Shown here one piece after another: positions 52,647 to 60,791 of a DNA stretch of 64,000 bases. The stretch comes from Anaerolineae bacterium (lineage in GTDB: Bacteria > Chloroflexota > Anaerolineae > Aggregatilineales > Aggregatilineaceae), in the NCBI GenBank assembly GCA_016930015.1, contig JAFGHR010000016.1, forward strand, positions 1 through 64,000, read 5' to 3'. The notes beneath the pieces were generated by a model. That model saw only the letters and a program-made list of their open reading frames with translations, made no database searches and was not told the origin of the DNA. The translations under genes were made by a program, and so were the position numbers. Each line of letters opens with the position of its first letter. Within the stretch, counting starts at the first letter, position 1.

Positions 52647-53222
52647 ATGCCGATCGCCGATTCTGAACTGGACAAAACTACAAATGCATACATCTTACAA
52701 CCGGCTGATCACACCATCCACCGGGCGCTGCAAATCTGGCGAAACACGCCCACCAGTTTTGAATGGTGGTGGTTGATCATCGAGCACGGCGACCAACAGT
52801 ATACGGCGCTGCGCTTCGAAACACTGCGTGAAACACTGTCACGCGAGTATATTAACGTCAACATGAACATGCGGTTGGGTGATCTGCCGGCCTATCGTGA
52901 CAATCCTGCCGACTGGGATCACCCGTTCCCTGGCGTGGTGACCCCCAAAGTGATCGAGCGCGACGAGGTAGGCACCGCGCGCGCCTTGCAGATCATGCGT
53001 AACAGTCCGGGCCGGGTGTTGATTGTGTTAAGAAATGGCCTGTTCTACGGTATTCTCAGTTCCAGCGAGCGTATTTTTGCCTTCACAGATAAACCCCTGT
53101 TGGATATGCTGGACGAATTTGAACAACACGGCGATACCGACACGCTGATCCTGCCCCCGCGCGAACGCCCGGCAGATAACACACCGTCTGAGCCAGAGCC
53201 TTCACAGCCATCCGACGAGTAA
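52647..53222 (+). CDS. CBS-pair-like protein of unknown function
   Basis: A 191-residue soluble protein. Two related segments, HRALQIWRNTPTSFEWWWLI and ARALQIMRNSPGRVLIVLRN (then GLFYGILSSSERIFAF), resemble the two halves of a CBS pair, whose typical second strand is GILS. The C-terminal 30 residues are Pro/Glu-rich and disordered. GGAGGG lies six bases before the start at 52647. It ends seven bases before the zinc-ribbon membrane protein gene, so both form an operon. The CBS call is tentative; ligands would be adenine nucleotides if it is right. Confidence 0.6.
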   Translation: MPIADSELDKTTNAYILQPADHTIHRALQIWRNTPTSFEWWWLIIEHGDQQYTALRFETLRETLSREYINVNMNMRLGDLPAYRDNPADWDHPFPGVVTPKVIERDEVGTARALQIMRNSPGRVLIVLRNGLFYGILSSSERIFAFTDKPLLDMLDEFEQHGDTDTLILPPRERPADNTPSEPEPSQPSDE

Positions 53223-53229
53223 GCGGATT

Positions 53230-54300
53230 ATGGCGCATACGCGAACATCATTTGAGGGTGAATTCCGCTGTGAACGGTGTGGGCGCGCTGCCGGACCGGA
53301 CATGATCAACTGCCCGGAACGGGCGCAGGGCACCTGCCCCTATGTGCTGGAAACAGCCAGCGGCGGCAGAGGAGCATCCCTGGCCACCCTGGTGCTGCTG
53401 GTGCTGGCGCTCATGGTATTGGTATTTGTCTCTCGCCAGGATGACGTTTTTACCGCGCTGGTCGGGCTGGTGATCGCGCTGGGATTAGGCGCGGTCGGTT
53501 TCCTCGGTGTTGTAACGCTGCTGGCGAATCCCGCCGACCTGCTGATCAACAAAGATACCGGCGCGTCATGGTACAAAGTGAAGTTTGCGAAACGCACGCT
53601 TTCACACGCGATCACGCTGCCCACCGAACCGGTTGACCTGCACCTGCTGCTGGGCCGTCCCCTGGCCTACCCGCCGAGCCTGAGCAGCCTGCGCCCCGGT
53701 GTTACGAGTGAAACCGACAGCCAACAGCACGCGATCGAACTGCTCGAACTGACCCTGGTCGGGCTGCTCGCTCAAGGGCTGCTCAGCGTGCGGATTGGGC
53801 GGCGGTACACCTCGTTTTTTGGCCGCCCGCTCCAACTCAATTCGGTCCAATACCTGTTTGAGCCTGGCCCCAAAACCGGGCGGGTTGTTATTGAAAGCGC
53901 GCTCGAAGGCCGCATCATGCAGGCGGTCACCAAATGGCATTTTCGCAGCCTGGACGCCAACGAAGTCGAGATCAAATTGATCACGGTCGGCTGGCAGTTC
54001 CCGCCCCGGCACGGCATCGAGATCAAGCGGCTGGCGGGCCATGTATTCGACGGCGGAGAAAACAATCCGTACCGGTGGCTGGTCGAACTGGTGCGGCGCG
54101 ACGCGCTGGCTAACCAAACCGTCGTTGAGACTCTGCCCGGCCTGCCGCCCCAACCTAACCCGGCAGTGGCCGGTATGTTACGCACGGAAAACGCCGCACT
54201 TCGCGTCCTGTATGACGAAATGCGGCGGACACACCCTCACTTTGTGCGCGAACTCCGGCAGCAGATCACGATCGGGCTGGCGTCACGGCGCGTGGATTGA
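53230..54300 (+). CDS. Zinc-ribbon membrane protein of unknown function
   Basis: A 356-residue protein. An N-terminal zinc-ribbon-like motif (CERCGRAAGPDMINCPER, then GTCPYV) at about 10-35 precedes two transmembrane helices at about 49-70 and 75-98. A cytoplasmic domain of about 250 residues has no recognised family; it contains NKDTGASWYKVKFAKRTLS, RVVIESALEGRIMQAVTKWH and IKLITVGWQFPPRHG. The C-terminus is helical and basic. It is co-transcribed with the CBS-like gene upstream. The pairing of a cytoplasmic CBS-like protein with a zinc-ribbon membrane protein is consistent with a two-part sensor, as inference only. Confidence 0.62.
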   Translation: MAHTRTSFEGEFRCERCGRAAGPDMINCPERAQGTCPYVLETASGGRGASLATLVLLVLALMVLVFVSRQDDVFTALVGLVIALGLGAVGFLGVVTLLANPADLLINKDTGASWYKVKFAKRTLSHAITLPTEPVDLHLLLGRPLAYPPSLSSLRPGVTSETDSQQHAIELLELTLVGLLAQGLLSVRIGRRYTSFFGRPLQLNSVQYLFEPGPKTGRVVIESALEGRIMQAVTKWHFRSLDANEVEIKLITVGWQFPPRHGIEIKRLAGHVFDGGENNPYRWLVELVRRDALANQTVVETLPGLPPQPNPAVAGMLRTENAALRVLYDEMRRTHPHFVRELRQQITIGLASRRVD

Positions 54301-54312
54301 CGCGGACTCGAA

Positions 54313-55368
54313 TCAAACCGCCGAGCCCTCTTGGTCCGCCGGTGCCTCGTGCTCCGCCGGTGCCTGTTCCATGGGACGCCGCGTTATGATTCGTTCCATC
54401 GCGCGGATATGCTCTTTGAGCATGTCGCCGTAGGGGGTTTGTTTGTGACGCCGGGATTCGTCCTGGAGCAGCGGGATCGTTTTGGGCGCGATCTCGGCCA
54501 TCCGGGTATACCACTGCCGCGCCGCGCTGCTGTCACCGTCCGCTTCTGCGATCTGCCCCAACAGGTACGTGCCGATAAGCTGGCCCTGCCTGCTCAACGT
54601 CGTATGGTCGATCACGTCCAGCAGTGTCCCCTGGGCGCTGCCTGCGTCACCGCTCAAATACTGGCAAAAACCAAGATAAAAATGATTCGCGGCGCTGTAA
54701 TCAAAGGCCAGCGCTTTTTGGAGCGCTTCGACAGCCTCAGCATACCGGGCCTGGTGCCGCCGCAGCGCCCCTAATGTCCCGTTCACCGACGCATAGTCCG
54801 GCGCGACCTGTAACGCCCGCGCCAGCAGCCGGTCGGCATAGTCCCACTTGTTTTGCTCGACGTAGGCCAATGCGACCATCGCCAGTTTGTCAGGATGCCC
54901 GCGCCCCTCGGTCGCTTCGCGTTCCAGTTCGCGCACCAGCCGTTTATACTCGCCCTGTTGCAGCAGCTTGAGCGCCGGTATCCGCCACGCATACAACCGC
55001 GCTACGACGTTGCGCCGCCACATCCGCAGGGCCATCACCCCGGCAATAAACACCAAAAACGGCACCCATGCCCTGGAACCCCCGCCGACCAGGTACCAGC
55101 CAAACGATCCAATCCCCACCGCGATGAGCACCAGGTTAGCGATCATCGTGATCAGCCAGGTATCGGGCGGCTCGACAGGCCGGACGCGCTGCGCTTCGAT
55201 CAGCACGCCGCGTGCCATGTAGATGAAATAACCCAGCACCAGCAAAATAATGAGCGCGATACCATCCAGGTTACCCGTTAATACCAGGGCAACCACCACC
55301 CCGATCACAACCAGCGCGAACCCTTCCATCCAACCGACGGGACGCGCCGTCCGTTTGTTTCCAATCAT
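54313..55368 (-). CDS. Membrane-anchored TPR protein
   Basis: A 351-residue protein. Four transmembrane helices occupy about 12-120 in two pairs (GFALVVIGVVVALVL, LIILLVLGYFIYMA, IANLVLIAVGIGSFGWYLV, VPFLVFIAGVMALRMW). Six or so TPR-like repeats cover about 130-310 (LKLLQQGEYKRLVREL, DYADRLLARALQVAPDYASV, AEAVEALQKALAFDYSAANH). The tail is acidic and Pro/Ala-rich. GGAG lies eight bases before ATG. It is 30 bases downstream of the FxLYD lipoprotein gene and likely co-transcribed. Confidence 0.82.
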   Translation of the reverse strand: MIGNKRTARPVGWMEGFALVVIGVVVALVLTGNLDGIALIILLVLGYFIYMARGVLIEAQRVRPVEPPDTWLITMIANLVLIAVGIGSFGWYLVGGGSRAWVPFLVFIAGVMALRMWRRNVVARLYAWRIPALKLLQQGEYKRLVRELEREATEGRGHPDKLAMVALAYVEQNKWDYADRLLARALQVAPDYASVNGTLGALRRHQARYAEAVEALQKALAFDYSAANHFYLGFCQYLSGDAGSAQGTLLDVIDHTTLSRQGQLIGTYLLGQIAEADGDSSAARQWYTRMAEIAPKTIPLLQDESRRHKQTPYGDMLKEHIRAMERIITRRPMEQAPAEHEAPADQEGSAV

Positions 55369-55398
55369 GCGTATTACTCCAGGCTGTGTATTTTATCG

Positions 55399-56640
55399 CT
55401 AGCCGGGCGGGACTTCGCCCACCGTACCGGCAACCGTCAGCGTATACGTGACCGCCGCGCCGCCCAGCTCATAAAATGTGACTTCAAATGTCGTGGCTTC
55501 CTGCGGGACAAGCTGTGTCTTGGGCACAAAAACGGTTTCGGTCGCCACCACCTGCCCTTGATCGTTCCAGATGGCGACAATGATCTTCACCGCCGTCGCC
55601 AGGCTGGGGCCGACATTGGCAAGTTCGCCGCGTACAACCAGGTTGCCGCGATCATTGTACACGGCTTCATCGTTGGCCACGACAAAATTGTCCGTGCCGT
55701 AAAACGTTTCAACCGCGTACAGCGCATCCCGTGCCGCCACGTTCAGATCGTAACGTACCGTGGTCGGCGGTTTGCCTTCTTCGAAGCGCAGATCAAACGG
55801 CGCACCCTGGCCCGGTCCCAACACATCCATCGAGAGGATGTCGGATTGTTCGGCCAGGCGGCGATCCTGGCTGTCGTACAGCACAGCCGACAGGCGGAGC
55901 GCTTCCAGGGGTGACGCCGTGGTGTTGATCACTTCGCCCGTGATATGAAATGTGCCGTCGCGGTCGGTCCACGCTGTATACCCGTTAAACGCGACAACGC
56001 CGCTGAATGACGTTACGCCTACCCGCGCCTGCTGCACGACGCCCACTTCCAGCTCAGCATCAACATTCACGCGGAACGTGTTGATCACGGTGCGCAGCGT
56101 GTGCAGGGTTTCCTCATCGGCGCCGGTGACATCCACTTCCAGGGCGGAAAAAAACGCGCCGTCGCCCTGCAAAAAGATATTCATGCTGCGCGGGCCGAGC
56201 GCCGGGTACGTGCGAACGCCGCGAATACGCTGGCTGCCGTCGCGCTGGCCTACACGGTCAAGCTCAGACCAGTTATACGCGGCCATGTCGTCGGGGGGCT
56301 GGTAGGCGTCTACCGCTTGCGCGAGCGCTTCCGGCGTCATGGGCTGGCCGGTATTGACCACATACGCACTCAGGCGGGTCATGGCCTGATCACCTTCCAG
56401 CGACGTAAACTGCACCCGCACGCCGTTAGGATCGGGCAGATCACCCGCGACCCAGTCCGGCGGCATACGTAATACAAACACACCGGACGGGTGTTCATAC
56501 GTGACAAAATCCCGGTCGGCGGGCGCCGACGTAGCCACCACGATCAGCGGCTCATCATCGCCAGCCAGATCACCACAAGCGGCCAGGGCCAGCGTCAGCG
56601 CCACCACATACCACACGGTTAAAACCAGCCGCGCACGCAT
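55399..56640 (-). CDS. FxLYD-domain lipoprotein
   Basis: A 413-residue lipoprotein. The lipobox is LALAACGD (Cys at about 22). A first domain (about 45-195) begins FVTYEHPSGVFVLRMPPDW, typical of PsbP/LpqN-like or bacterial stress lipoproteins. Two FxLYD-type Ig-like repeats follow: HITGEVINTTASPLEALRLS with AVLYDSQDRRLAEQS at about 240-300, and VVRGELANVGPSLATAVKII with VAIWNDQGQVVATET at about 335-380. These domains are common in Chloroflexota and archaeal surface proteins and probably bind other envelope proteins. GGAG lies eight bases before ATG. Confidence 0.84.
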   Translation of the reverse strand: MRARLVLTVWYVVALTLALAACGDLAGDDEPLIVVATSAPADRDFVTYEHPSGVFVLRMPPDWVAGDLPDPNGVRVQFTSLEGDQAMTRLSAYVVNTGQPMTPEALAQAVDAYQPPDDMAAYNWSELDRVGQRDGSQRIRGVRTYPALGPRSMNIFLQGDGAFFSALEVDVTGADEETLHTLRTVINTFRVNVDAELEVGVVQQARVGVTSFSGVVAFNGYTAWTDRDGTFHITGEVINTTASPLEALRLSAVLYDSQDRRLAEQSDILSMDVLGPGQGAPFDLRFEEGKPPTTVRYDLNVAARDALYAVETFYGTDNFVVANDEAVYNDRGNLVVRGELANVGPSLATAVKIIVAIWNDQGQVVATETVFVPKTQLVPQEATTFEVTFYELGGAAVTYTLTVAGTVGEVPPG

Positions 56641-57089
56641 ACGTCTTTCTCCAGGGGTCGCCGGGGTTGGTTAGTTCGAATAACCTACCCCACACCAGGT
56701 TTGCTATAATAAAATTATCGTCATTATAACTTGTTCCCGCCGATCAACGGAATCTATGGTGATAGTCGTGTCGAGTCGTCTTCTCCGCCATACCCTGGCC
56801 GGGGCGAGAAAACCGGGCGCCGCCGGTTGGTTATCATTGGCAAATCGTTTGAATCGCGCTCGTGCGCCGCTCAGCAGTGATTAGCCGCCAACTAAAGCAG
56901 GCCGCCTTCCGACCAATGACCTATCTATTTTTTATGCATTTACAAACTCACTTATAACCAAAAGTAGTACCGGAGTACGATATGATAATAAAGGAAGCTT
57001 CCTTATCCTAATGGTATGATATATCAAGGTAAATTGTTAAATAGAATTGAGCTTATCCTTAGAAACGGTAACCAGGAGTTGGGGGTGGG
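56641..57089. other. AT-rich intergenic region with palindromes
   Basis: These 449 bases separate divergent genes and hold no convincing gene. On the left, a hairpin GGGGTTGGTTA-GTTCGAA-TAACCTACCCC (56663-56691) lies in the lipoprotein leader, and TATAAT on the minus strand (56729-56724) may be its -10. On the right, a perfect 14-bp palindrome AAGGAAGCTTCCTT (56991-57004) is framed by two TATGAT boxes (56981 and 57015), possible promoter elements for the gene at 57090. Confidence 0.5.
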
Positions 57090-57449
57090 ATGTACACCAA
57101 GAACGAACTTCTATTTCCAAACTATGCCATCCCCCGTTTGCGCGACGCCAGGGGCGACGCATGGGGCAACTTGGTCGAACACGTGATGGCGCTGCCCGAA
57201 ACACACGAAGATGTGTTAGCTTTCATGCTGATGATGATCCGCATTAACGGGTGTTTGCCCTGCGAAACAGACAGCTACCGCGCTATGCGCGGCTGCGCTA
57301 TGTGTTCGCTGCAAACTCTGCGGCGGTTCAAGGGCAGCGATGACGACTTGCTGCGTTTGTACAACCAGGCGCTAAACGATATCGGCCTTCATCTTCACCA
57401 TGCACAACCGGTTGTTATGCCGATCGGCATGATGGCGGAGGTCGTATAG
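57090..57449 (+). CDS. Small Cys-motif protein of unknown function
   Basis: A 119-residue protein with no family I can name. It has four Cys arranged as NGCLPCETDSYRAMRGCAMC, a likely zinc or Fe-S site, followed by a basic LRRFKGSDDDLLRLYNQAL helix. The N-terminal half is helical (WGNLVEHVMALPETHEDVLA, FMLMMIRI). GGAG occurs before GGGGGTGGG and ATG, so the exact spacing is ambiguous. It is the first of three same-strand genes ahead of the two pseudo-kinase genes, although a hairpin lies in between. A regulator role through metal or redox sensing is speculative. Confidence 0.65.
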   Translation: MYTKNELLFPNYAIPRLRDARGDAWGNLVEHVMALPETHEDVLAFMLMMIRINGCLPCETDSYRAMRGCAMCSLQTLRRFKGSDDDLLRLYNQALNDIGLHLHHAQPVVMPIGMMAEVV

Positions 57450-57487
57450 TCGTACATCATCGTTAACAAAGTCATACACGTTGTTGA

Positions 57488-57527
57488 ACGAATGCGGAGC
57501 CGGATAGGGCCTCCGCATTCGTCCGTT
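57488..57527 (+). terminator. Terminator after the Cys-motif gene
   Basis: ACGAATGCGGAG (57488-57499) and CTCCGCATTCGT (57511-57522) form a perfect 12-bp stem, followed by CCGTTTAG. It lies 39 bases after the stop codon. The U-tract is short. Confidence 0.7.
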
Positions 57528-57611
57528 TAGGCTCATAGTCAACCGTACCCAAACAGGGTACGAACGGAAAAGAAATAAGCCGATCAGCTTATCAGACATA
57601 CAGGCATTATA

Positions 57612-59273
57612 ATGTGCGAACCTGACTGGCAGGCGCTTGCCGACCTTGAGTTTCTGCTCTACAGCCGCATATCCGATTCATTGAATGCGGCGCTGACCAG
57701 CATCGCCTTGAGTGATATGCCCGAAGCACGGGACAAACCGCCCGGTTTCTGGCAGAAGCGTGCATCCACCCGAATTTCGAACACGCTTAACTTGTTTACG
57801 GCGTGGTCGTACCTGATCCGGTACAAAATAGGCGAGGGTATTCCCGAACGCGCCCTGCGTCCCTTTATGGTTAACAGCCTGCTCGAATGGCTCAGCACCC
57901 AGCTTCAACTGCCCACCACGCCCACATTTTCGAAAGACCTGCTGCTGCGTGCCAACCAGGCTTCGCTCCAGGAAGCGCTGATGCTGCTGTATTCGGTCGC
58001 GTTTACCCAGGGTTCCGGCGTGCGACTCGACGTTGAAACGGTTGACCGGGGGGTATGGTTCCGCATCCGGTTCAGCAGGTTGACCCCGCTGCCATCCACA
58101 CTCGATGAGCTGATCGCCAGTTTTGGCGATCACTGGCGTTCGAAAGACGCGGTTTTTGAACTGACAACCGCGCGTGATTTCGTCCGTCTGAACGGCAGTG
58201 AATTACTCATACACGCATCCGAGGGGCACGGCGAATTCGCGTTTTTCATTCGCGCTGCCGCCGTCGCCTCACCCGCCCCACCAGCCGAACCGGAAGTACA
58301 GCGCCATACCGGGCCGCTGCCTTCCCCCGGTGAAACCCCGGCTATACGAGAGCCGAACGCCCAGGAAGGGGCGGCGGCACCTACCAGTAAAAAGTCAACC
58401 GACAGCGCGCCCGCCAAACCGGCGGTACAAATACCATCACTATCCGAGCTGCGGCCAACGCCCCTTATTCGTAAAAACCAATTACCTCAAGCTGCGCCGC
58501 CTAAACAGCCAACCGGCCAACCTGGATTGGACCGTTTACAGACTCCCGTAGCTGAGCGCACGCCGGTTAAGCCGGGGACAGGACTTGAGACAATCAAGCC
58601 CGTCAAGCCACCGGTCAAACCACCACAAACGACGGGCCAAAAACCACCCGCAGCGCCGCCTGCCCCACCGGCAACCGATCAGGCGCCTGCTGCCGCCGAT
58701 ACAAAACCGGCAGATACAAAACCGGTGGATACAAAACCAGCAGCCGATCAGAAACCAGATGTGCCACCGGCCAAACCGGCAGGACCACTCCAACAGGGTC
58801 CGGCCCAACCTAAAACCGCCCCCGGCGACACGTCCAAAAAGACACAGTCTGTCAGATTATCAATGCTGCCGGATACGCGCCGCCTGCCCGCAACGGCACC
58901 GCTCAAGCCACCGGCTGATCGCCGGTTTGCGGCAAAACAAAAAGCGGCGATGGAGACACCGGCTGCTGCGGAGAAACAACCACCCGCGCCACCCGTCCCA
59001 ACGACCGGCAAACGTGCCGCCGCATCATCGCCGGACGGATCGGTGATCGTGCCCGTTAAGCTGCCAGCGCCGCAGCCGCCCAGCATCCGGCGCAGCCCAC
59101 CCGCATCCACCTCCAACATCGCGCTCACCAGGGAAACCCAAAGTATGCGTGCTGTCCAGGCTGCCGACGAATCACCTGCCGCCGACAATGAAACCCCATC
59201 ACCTGCTCAGGCCGCACCACCCGATGAGGCGCCAACTGCTGGCCCTAGCCCCTCCCACGAGGAACCATCATGA
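57612..59273 (+). CDS. Pseudo-histidine-kinase core with long Pro-rich tail (first copy)
   Basis: A 553-residue soluble protein. The first 225 residues read as a degenerate kinase core: two helices (YSRISDSLNAALTSIALSD, RISNTLNLFTAWSYLIRYKI) in place of HisKA. EALMLLYSVAFTQGSGVRLD takes the place of the N-box LL-NA-KFT--G. TTARDFVRLNGSELLIHASE with GHGEFAFFIRA takes the place of the final LGLAIVK-LVE-HGG-I-V-S--GKGS-F-F-LP. The phosphoacceptor His, N-box Asn and DxGxG motif are gone. Residues 226-553 are a Pro/Ala/Lys tail with PADTKPVDTKPAADQKP and similar repeats. It overlaps the next gene by four bases. The alignment is by eye. Confidence 0.65.
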   Translation: MCEPDWQALADLEFLLYSRISDSLNAALTSIALSDMPEARDKPPGFWQKRASTRISNTLNLFTAWSYLIRYKIGEGIPERALRPFMVNSLLEWLSTQLQLPTTPTFSKDLLLRANQASLQEALMLLYSVAFTQGSGVRLDVETVDRGVWFRIRFSRLTPLPSTLDELIASFGDHWRSKDAVFELTTARDFVRLNGSELLIHASEGHGEFAFFIRAAAVASPAPPAEPEVQRHTGPLPSPGETPAIREPNAQEGAAAPTSKKSTDSAPAKPAVQIPSLSELRPTPLIRKNQLPQAAPPKQPTGQPGLDRLQTPVAERTPVKPGTGLETIKPVKPPVKPPQTTGQKPPAAPPAPPATDQAPAAADTKPADTKPVDTKPAADQKPDVPPAKPAGPLQQGPAQPKTAPGDTSKKTQSVRLSMLPDTRRLPATAPLKPPADRRFAAKQKAAMETPAAAEKQPPAPPVPTTGKRAAASSPDGSVIVPVKLPAPQPPSIRRSPPASTSNIALTRETQSMRAVQAADESPAADNETPSPAQAAPPDEAPTAGPSPSHEEPS

Positions 59274-60688
59274 CGACTTTTCAAGACCTGGACTGGGAAA
59301 GTATTCATTGTCTCAAGACGTATCTCTACCGCCGGATGGCCAGCCCGCTGAATAATGCGCGGGGACGGCTGGCGATTGCTCAGCATGTCAGTTCTACGGA
59401 GGACGCCCAAAAGCAGTTCCGGCTTGCCGAGCAAAACCTGGAGATCACGCTTAACCTTGTCCGGGCCTGGAATGCCGTGATTCATGTGCAGAGCGGCAGG
59501 ACCATCAGCAACCGCCAGTGCCGTCAGATCACGCCGGACGCGCTGCCTGTTTGGCTGGTTGATTACCTGTCCGGCTACACCCGGCTTGAGATCAACCACA
59601 CCAAGCCGCTGTTTGTGCATCCCGAAAGTTTGTACGAAAGCCTGATCGTACTGGTCCAGGTCGGTTGTGCCATAGGCAAACTCAAATCGCTGACATTGGT
59701 CGATGCCAGCGGCATGTGGGAAGGCGTGTGGCTGCGTGCCATTTTTGAACCGCCGCAGTCAACCGCCTACAGCAGCTTGCCGGGCCTGATGAAAAGCCTG
59801 GACCCTGACAACCCGGCGCAGCGCGATACACGGTTCCAACTCGAAGCGCTTCAATGTTTATTTGCGCTCAATAACGCGCGTTTTTCACTGCAAAACAACA
59901 CGCGTACCGGCGAACAGGCGCTCGCCGCGCTGGTATTGGCGACTCATCCGGCCCAACAGGACGCCGAACCGATCGATGATACACATAAACCCGCCGTGAG
60001 CGAAACGCCTGCCGGTGAAACCCCCATCGACTCGACACGGCCCACGGGCGTTTTTTCATTGGCGGTTACAGCCTCCGAATCACCCGACCAGCCCCCGGCC
60101 CACGAGCCGACATCCGATCAGGATGCCGGGGCCGATATCACCGACAAACCCGACGATAACGAGCCGATCCTGGCCGGTCCGGTCCTGGCGCATACGCCGC
60201 ACAAGCCTCTGAAAGTTGGCGACACGCTGCCCCCGCTGCCGGAGGAAAGTGATACCACGCACACGATCAGCGGCCCGGTGCTGGCGTCAACGCCAGTCCA
60301 TAAAAAAGCGCCCGCTCAGCCCCAGGAGCAGCCACCACAGGTGGCGGAAACATCGCTGGATAAGCCGGAAAAATCACAGGCTGGCGGCGCGCCCGCGCCA
60401 CAGAAACCCGCACCCCAACCGAAACCCGCCCCGGCACCGGAATCGTCTCCCACAGCGGGCGATCAAAGCGAGGATACGATTGAGAATGCACCCGACACCC
60501 TGATCGTGCCGCCGCCCGATTTCCGGCGGCGTATAAAAACGCCGCCACCACCGGCCCCTGATGCGTCACCCGACACCCCGCCAAAACCGGACATCGAGCC
60601 GCCACCCACCATTCCCCCGGCGGAGTCACCGCCTGACAACGCGCAGGCAAACGACGATCACAGCGCGAGCACATCACACGGGCAATGA
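59270..60688 (+). CDS. Pseudo-histidine-kinase core with long Pro-rich tail (second copy)
   Basis: A 472-residue soluble protein that starts inside the stop of the preceding gene (ATGA) and has the same plan. A helical core (YLYRRMASPLNNARGRLAIA, NLEITLNLVRAWNAVIHVQS) leads into HPESLYESLIVLVQVG, at the N-box position. FQLEALQCLFALNNARFSLQ is at the position of the final kinase helix and strand. None of the catalytic ATP-binding motifs is kept. The tail (about 220-472) is acidic and Pro-rich, with GPVLA(H/S)TP occurring twice. The paralogue-like pair is likely a heterodimer or scaffold. No enzyme activity is expected. Confidence 0.65.
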   Translation: MTTFQDLDWESIHCLKTYLYRRMASPLNNARGRLAIAQHVSSTEDAQKQFRLAEQNLEITLNLVRAWNAVIHVQSGRTISNRQCRQITPDALPVWLVDYLSGYTRLEINHTKPLFVHPESLYESLIVLVQVGCAIGKLKSLTLVDASGMWEGVWLRAIFEPPQSTAYSSLPGLMKSLDPDNPAQRDTRFQLEALQCLFALNNARFSLQNNTRTGEQALAALVLATHPAQQDAEPIDDTHKPAVSETPAGETPIDSTRPTGVFSLAVTASESPDQPPAHEPTSDQDAGADITDKPDDNEPILAGPVLAHTPHKPLKVGDTLPPLPEESDTTHTISGPVLASTPVHKKAPAQPQEQPPQVAETSLDKPEKSQAGGAPAPQKPAPQPKPAPAPESSPTAGDQSEDTIENAPDTLIVPPPDFRRRIKTPPPPAPDASPDTPPKPDIEPPPTIPPAESPPDNAQANDDHSASTSHGQ

Positions 60689-60726
60689 TTGCAGTAGGCA
60701 CATGTCCATTCACATGGTACTATGTG

Positions 60727-60780
60727 GCCTGCGCTACTATCGTAGCCTGCGCTACTATCGTAGCCTGCGCTAATGTCGAT
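60727..60780 (+). repeat. Three copies of an 18-bp tandem repeat
   Basis: GCCTGCGCTACTATCGTA occurs twice exactly (60727-60744, 60745-60762), followed by a diverged third copy (60763-60780). Each junction forms GTAGC-CTGC-GCTAC. It lies between the pseudo-kinase pair and the methyltransferase start. Confidence 0.85.
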
Positions 60781-60791
60781 GTGTGAGTATT

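Noticed and set aside
56663-56691. tRNA-like T-arm (hairpin with loop GTTCGAA)
   Set aside because: There is no acceptor stem, anticodon arm or D-arm around it; it is simply a leader hairpin.
60727-60780. Possible CRISPR-like repeats
   Set aside because: The 18-bp units are directly adjacent with no spacers and no cas genes nearby.
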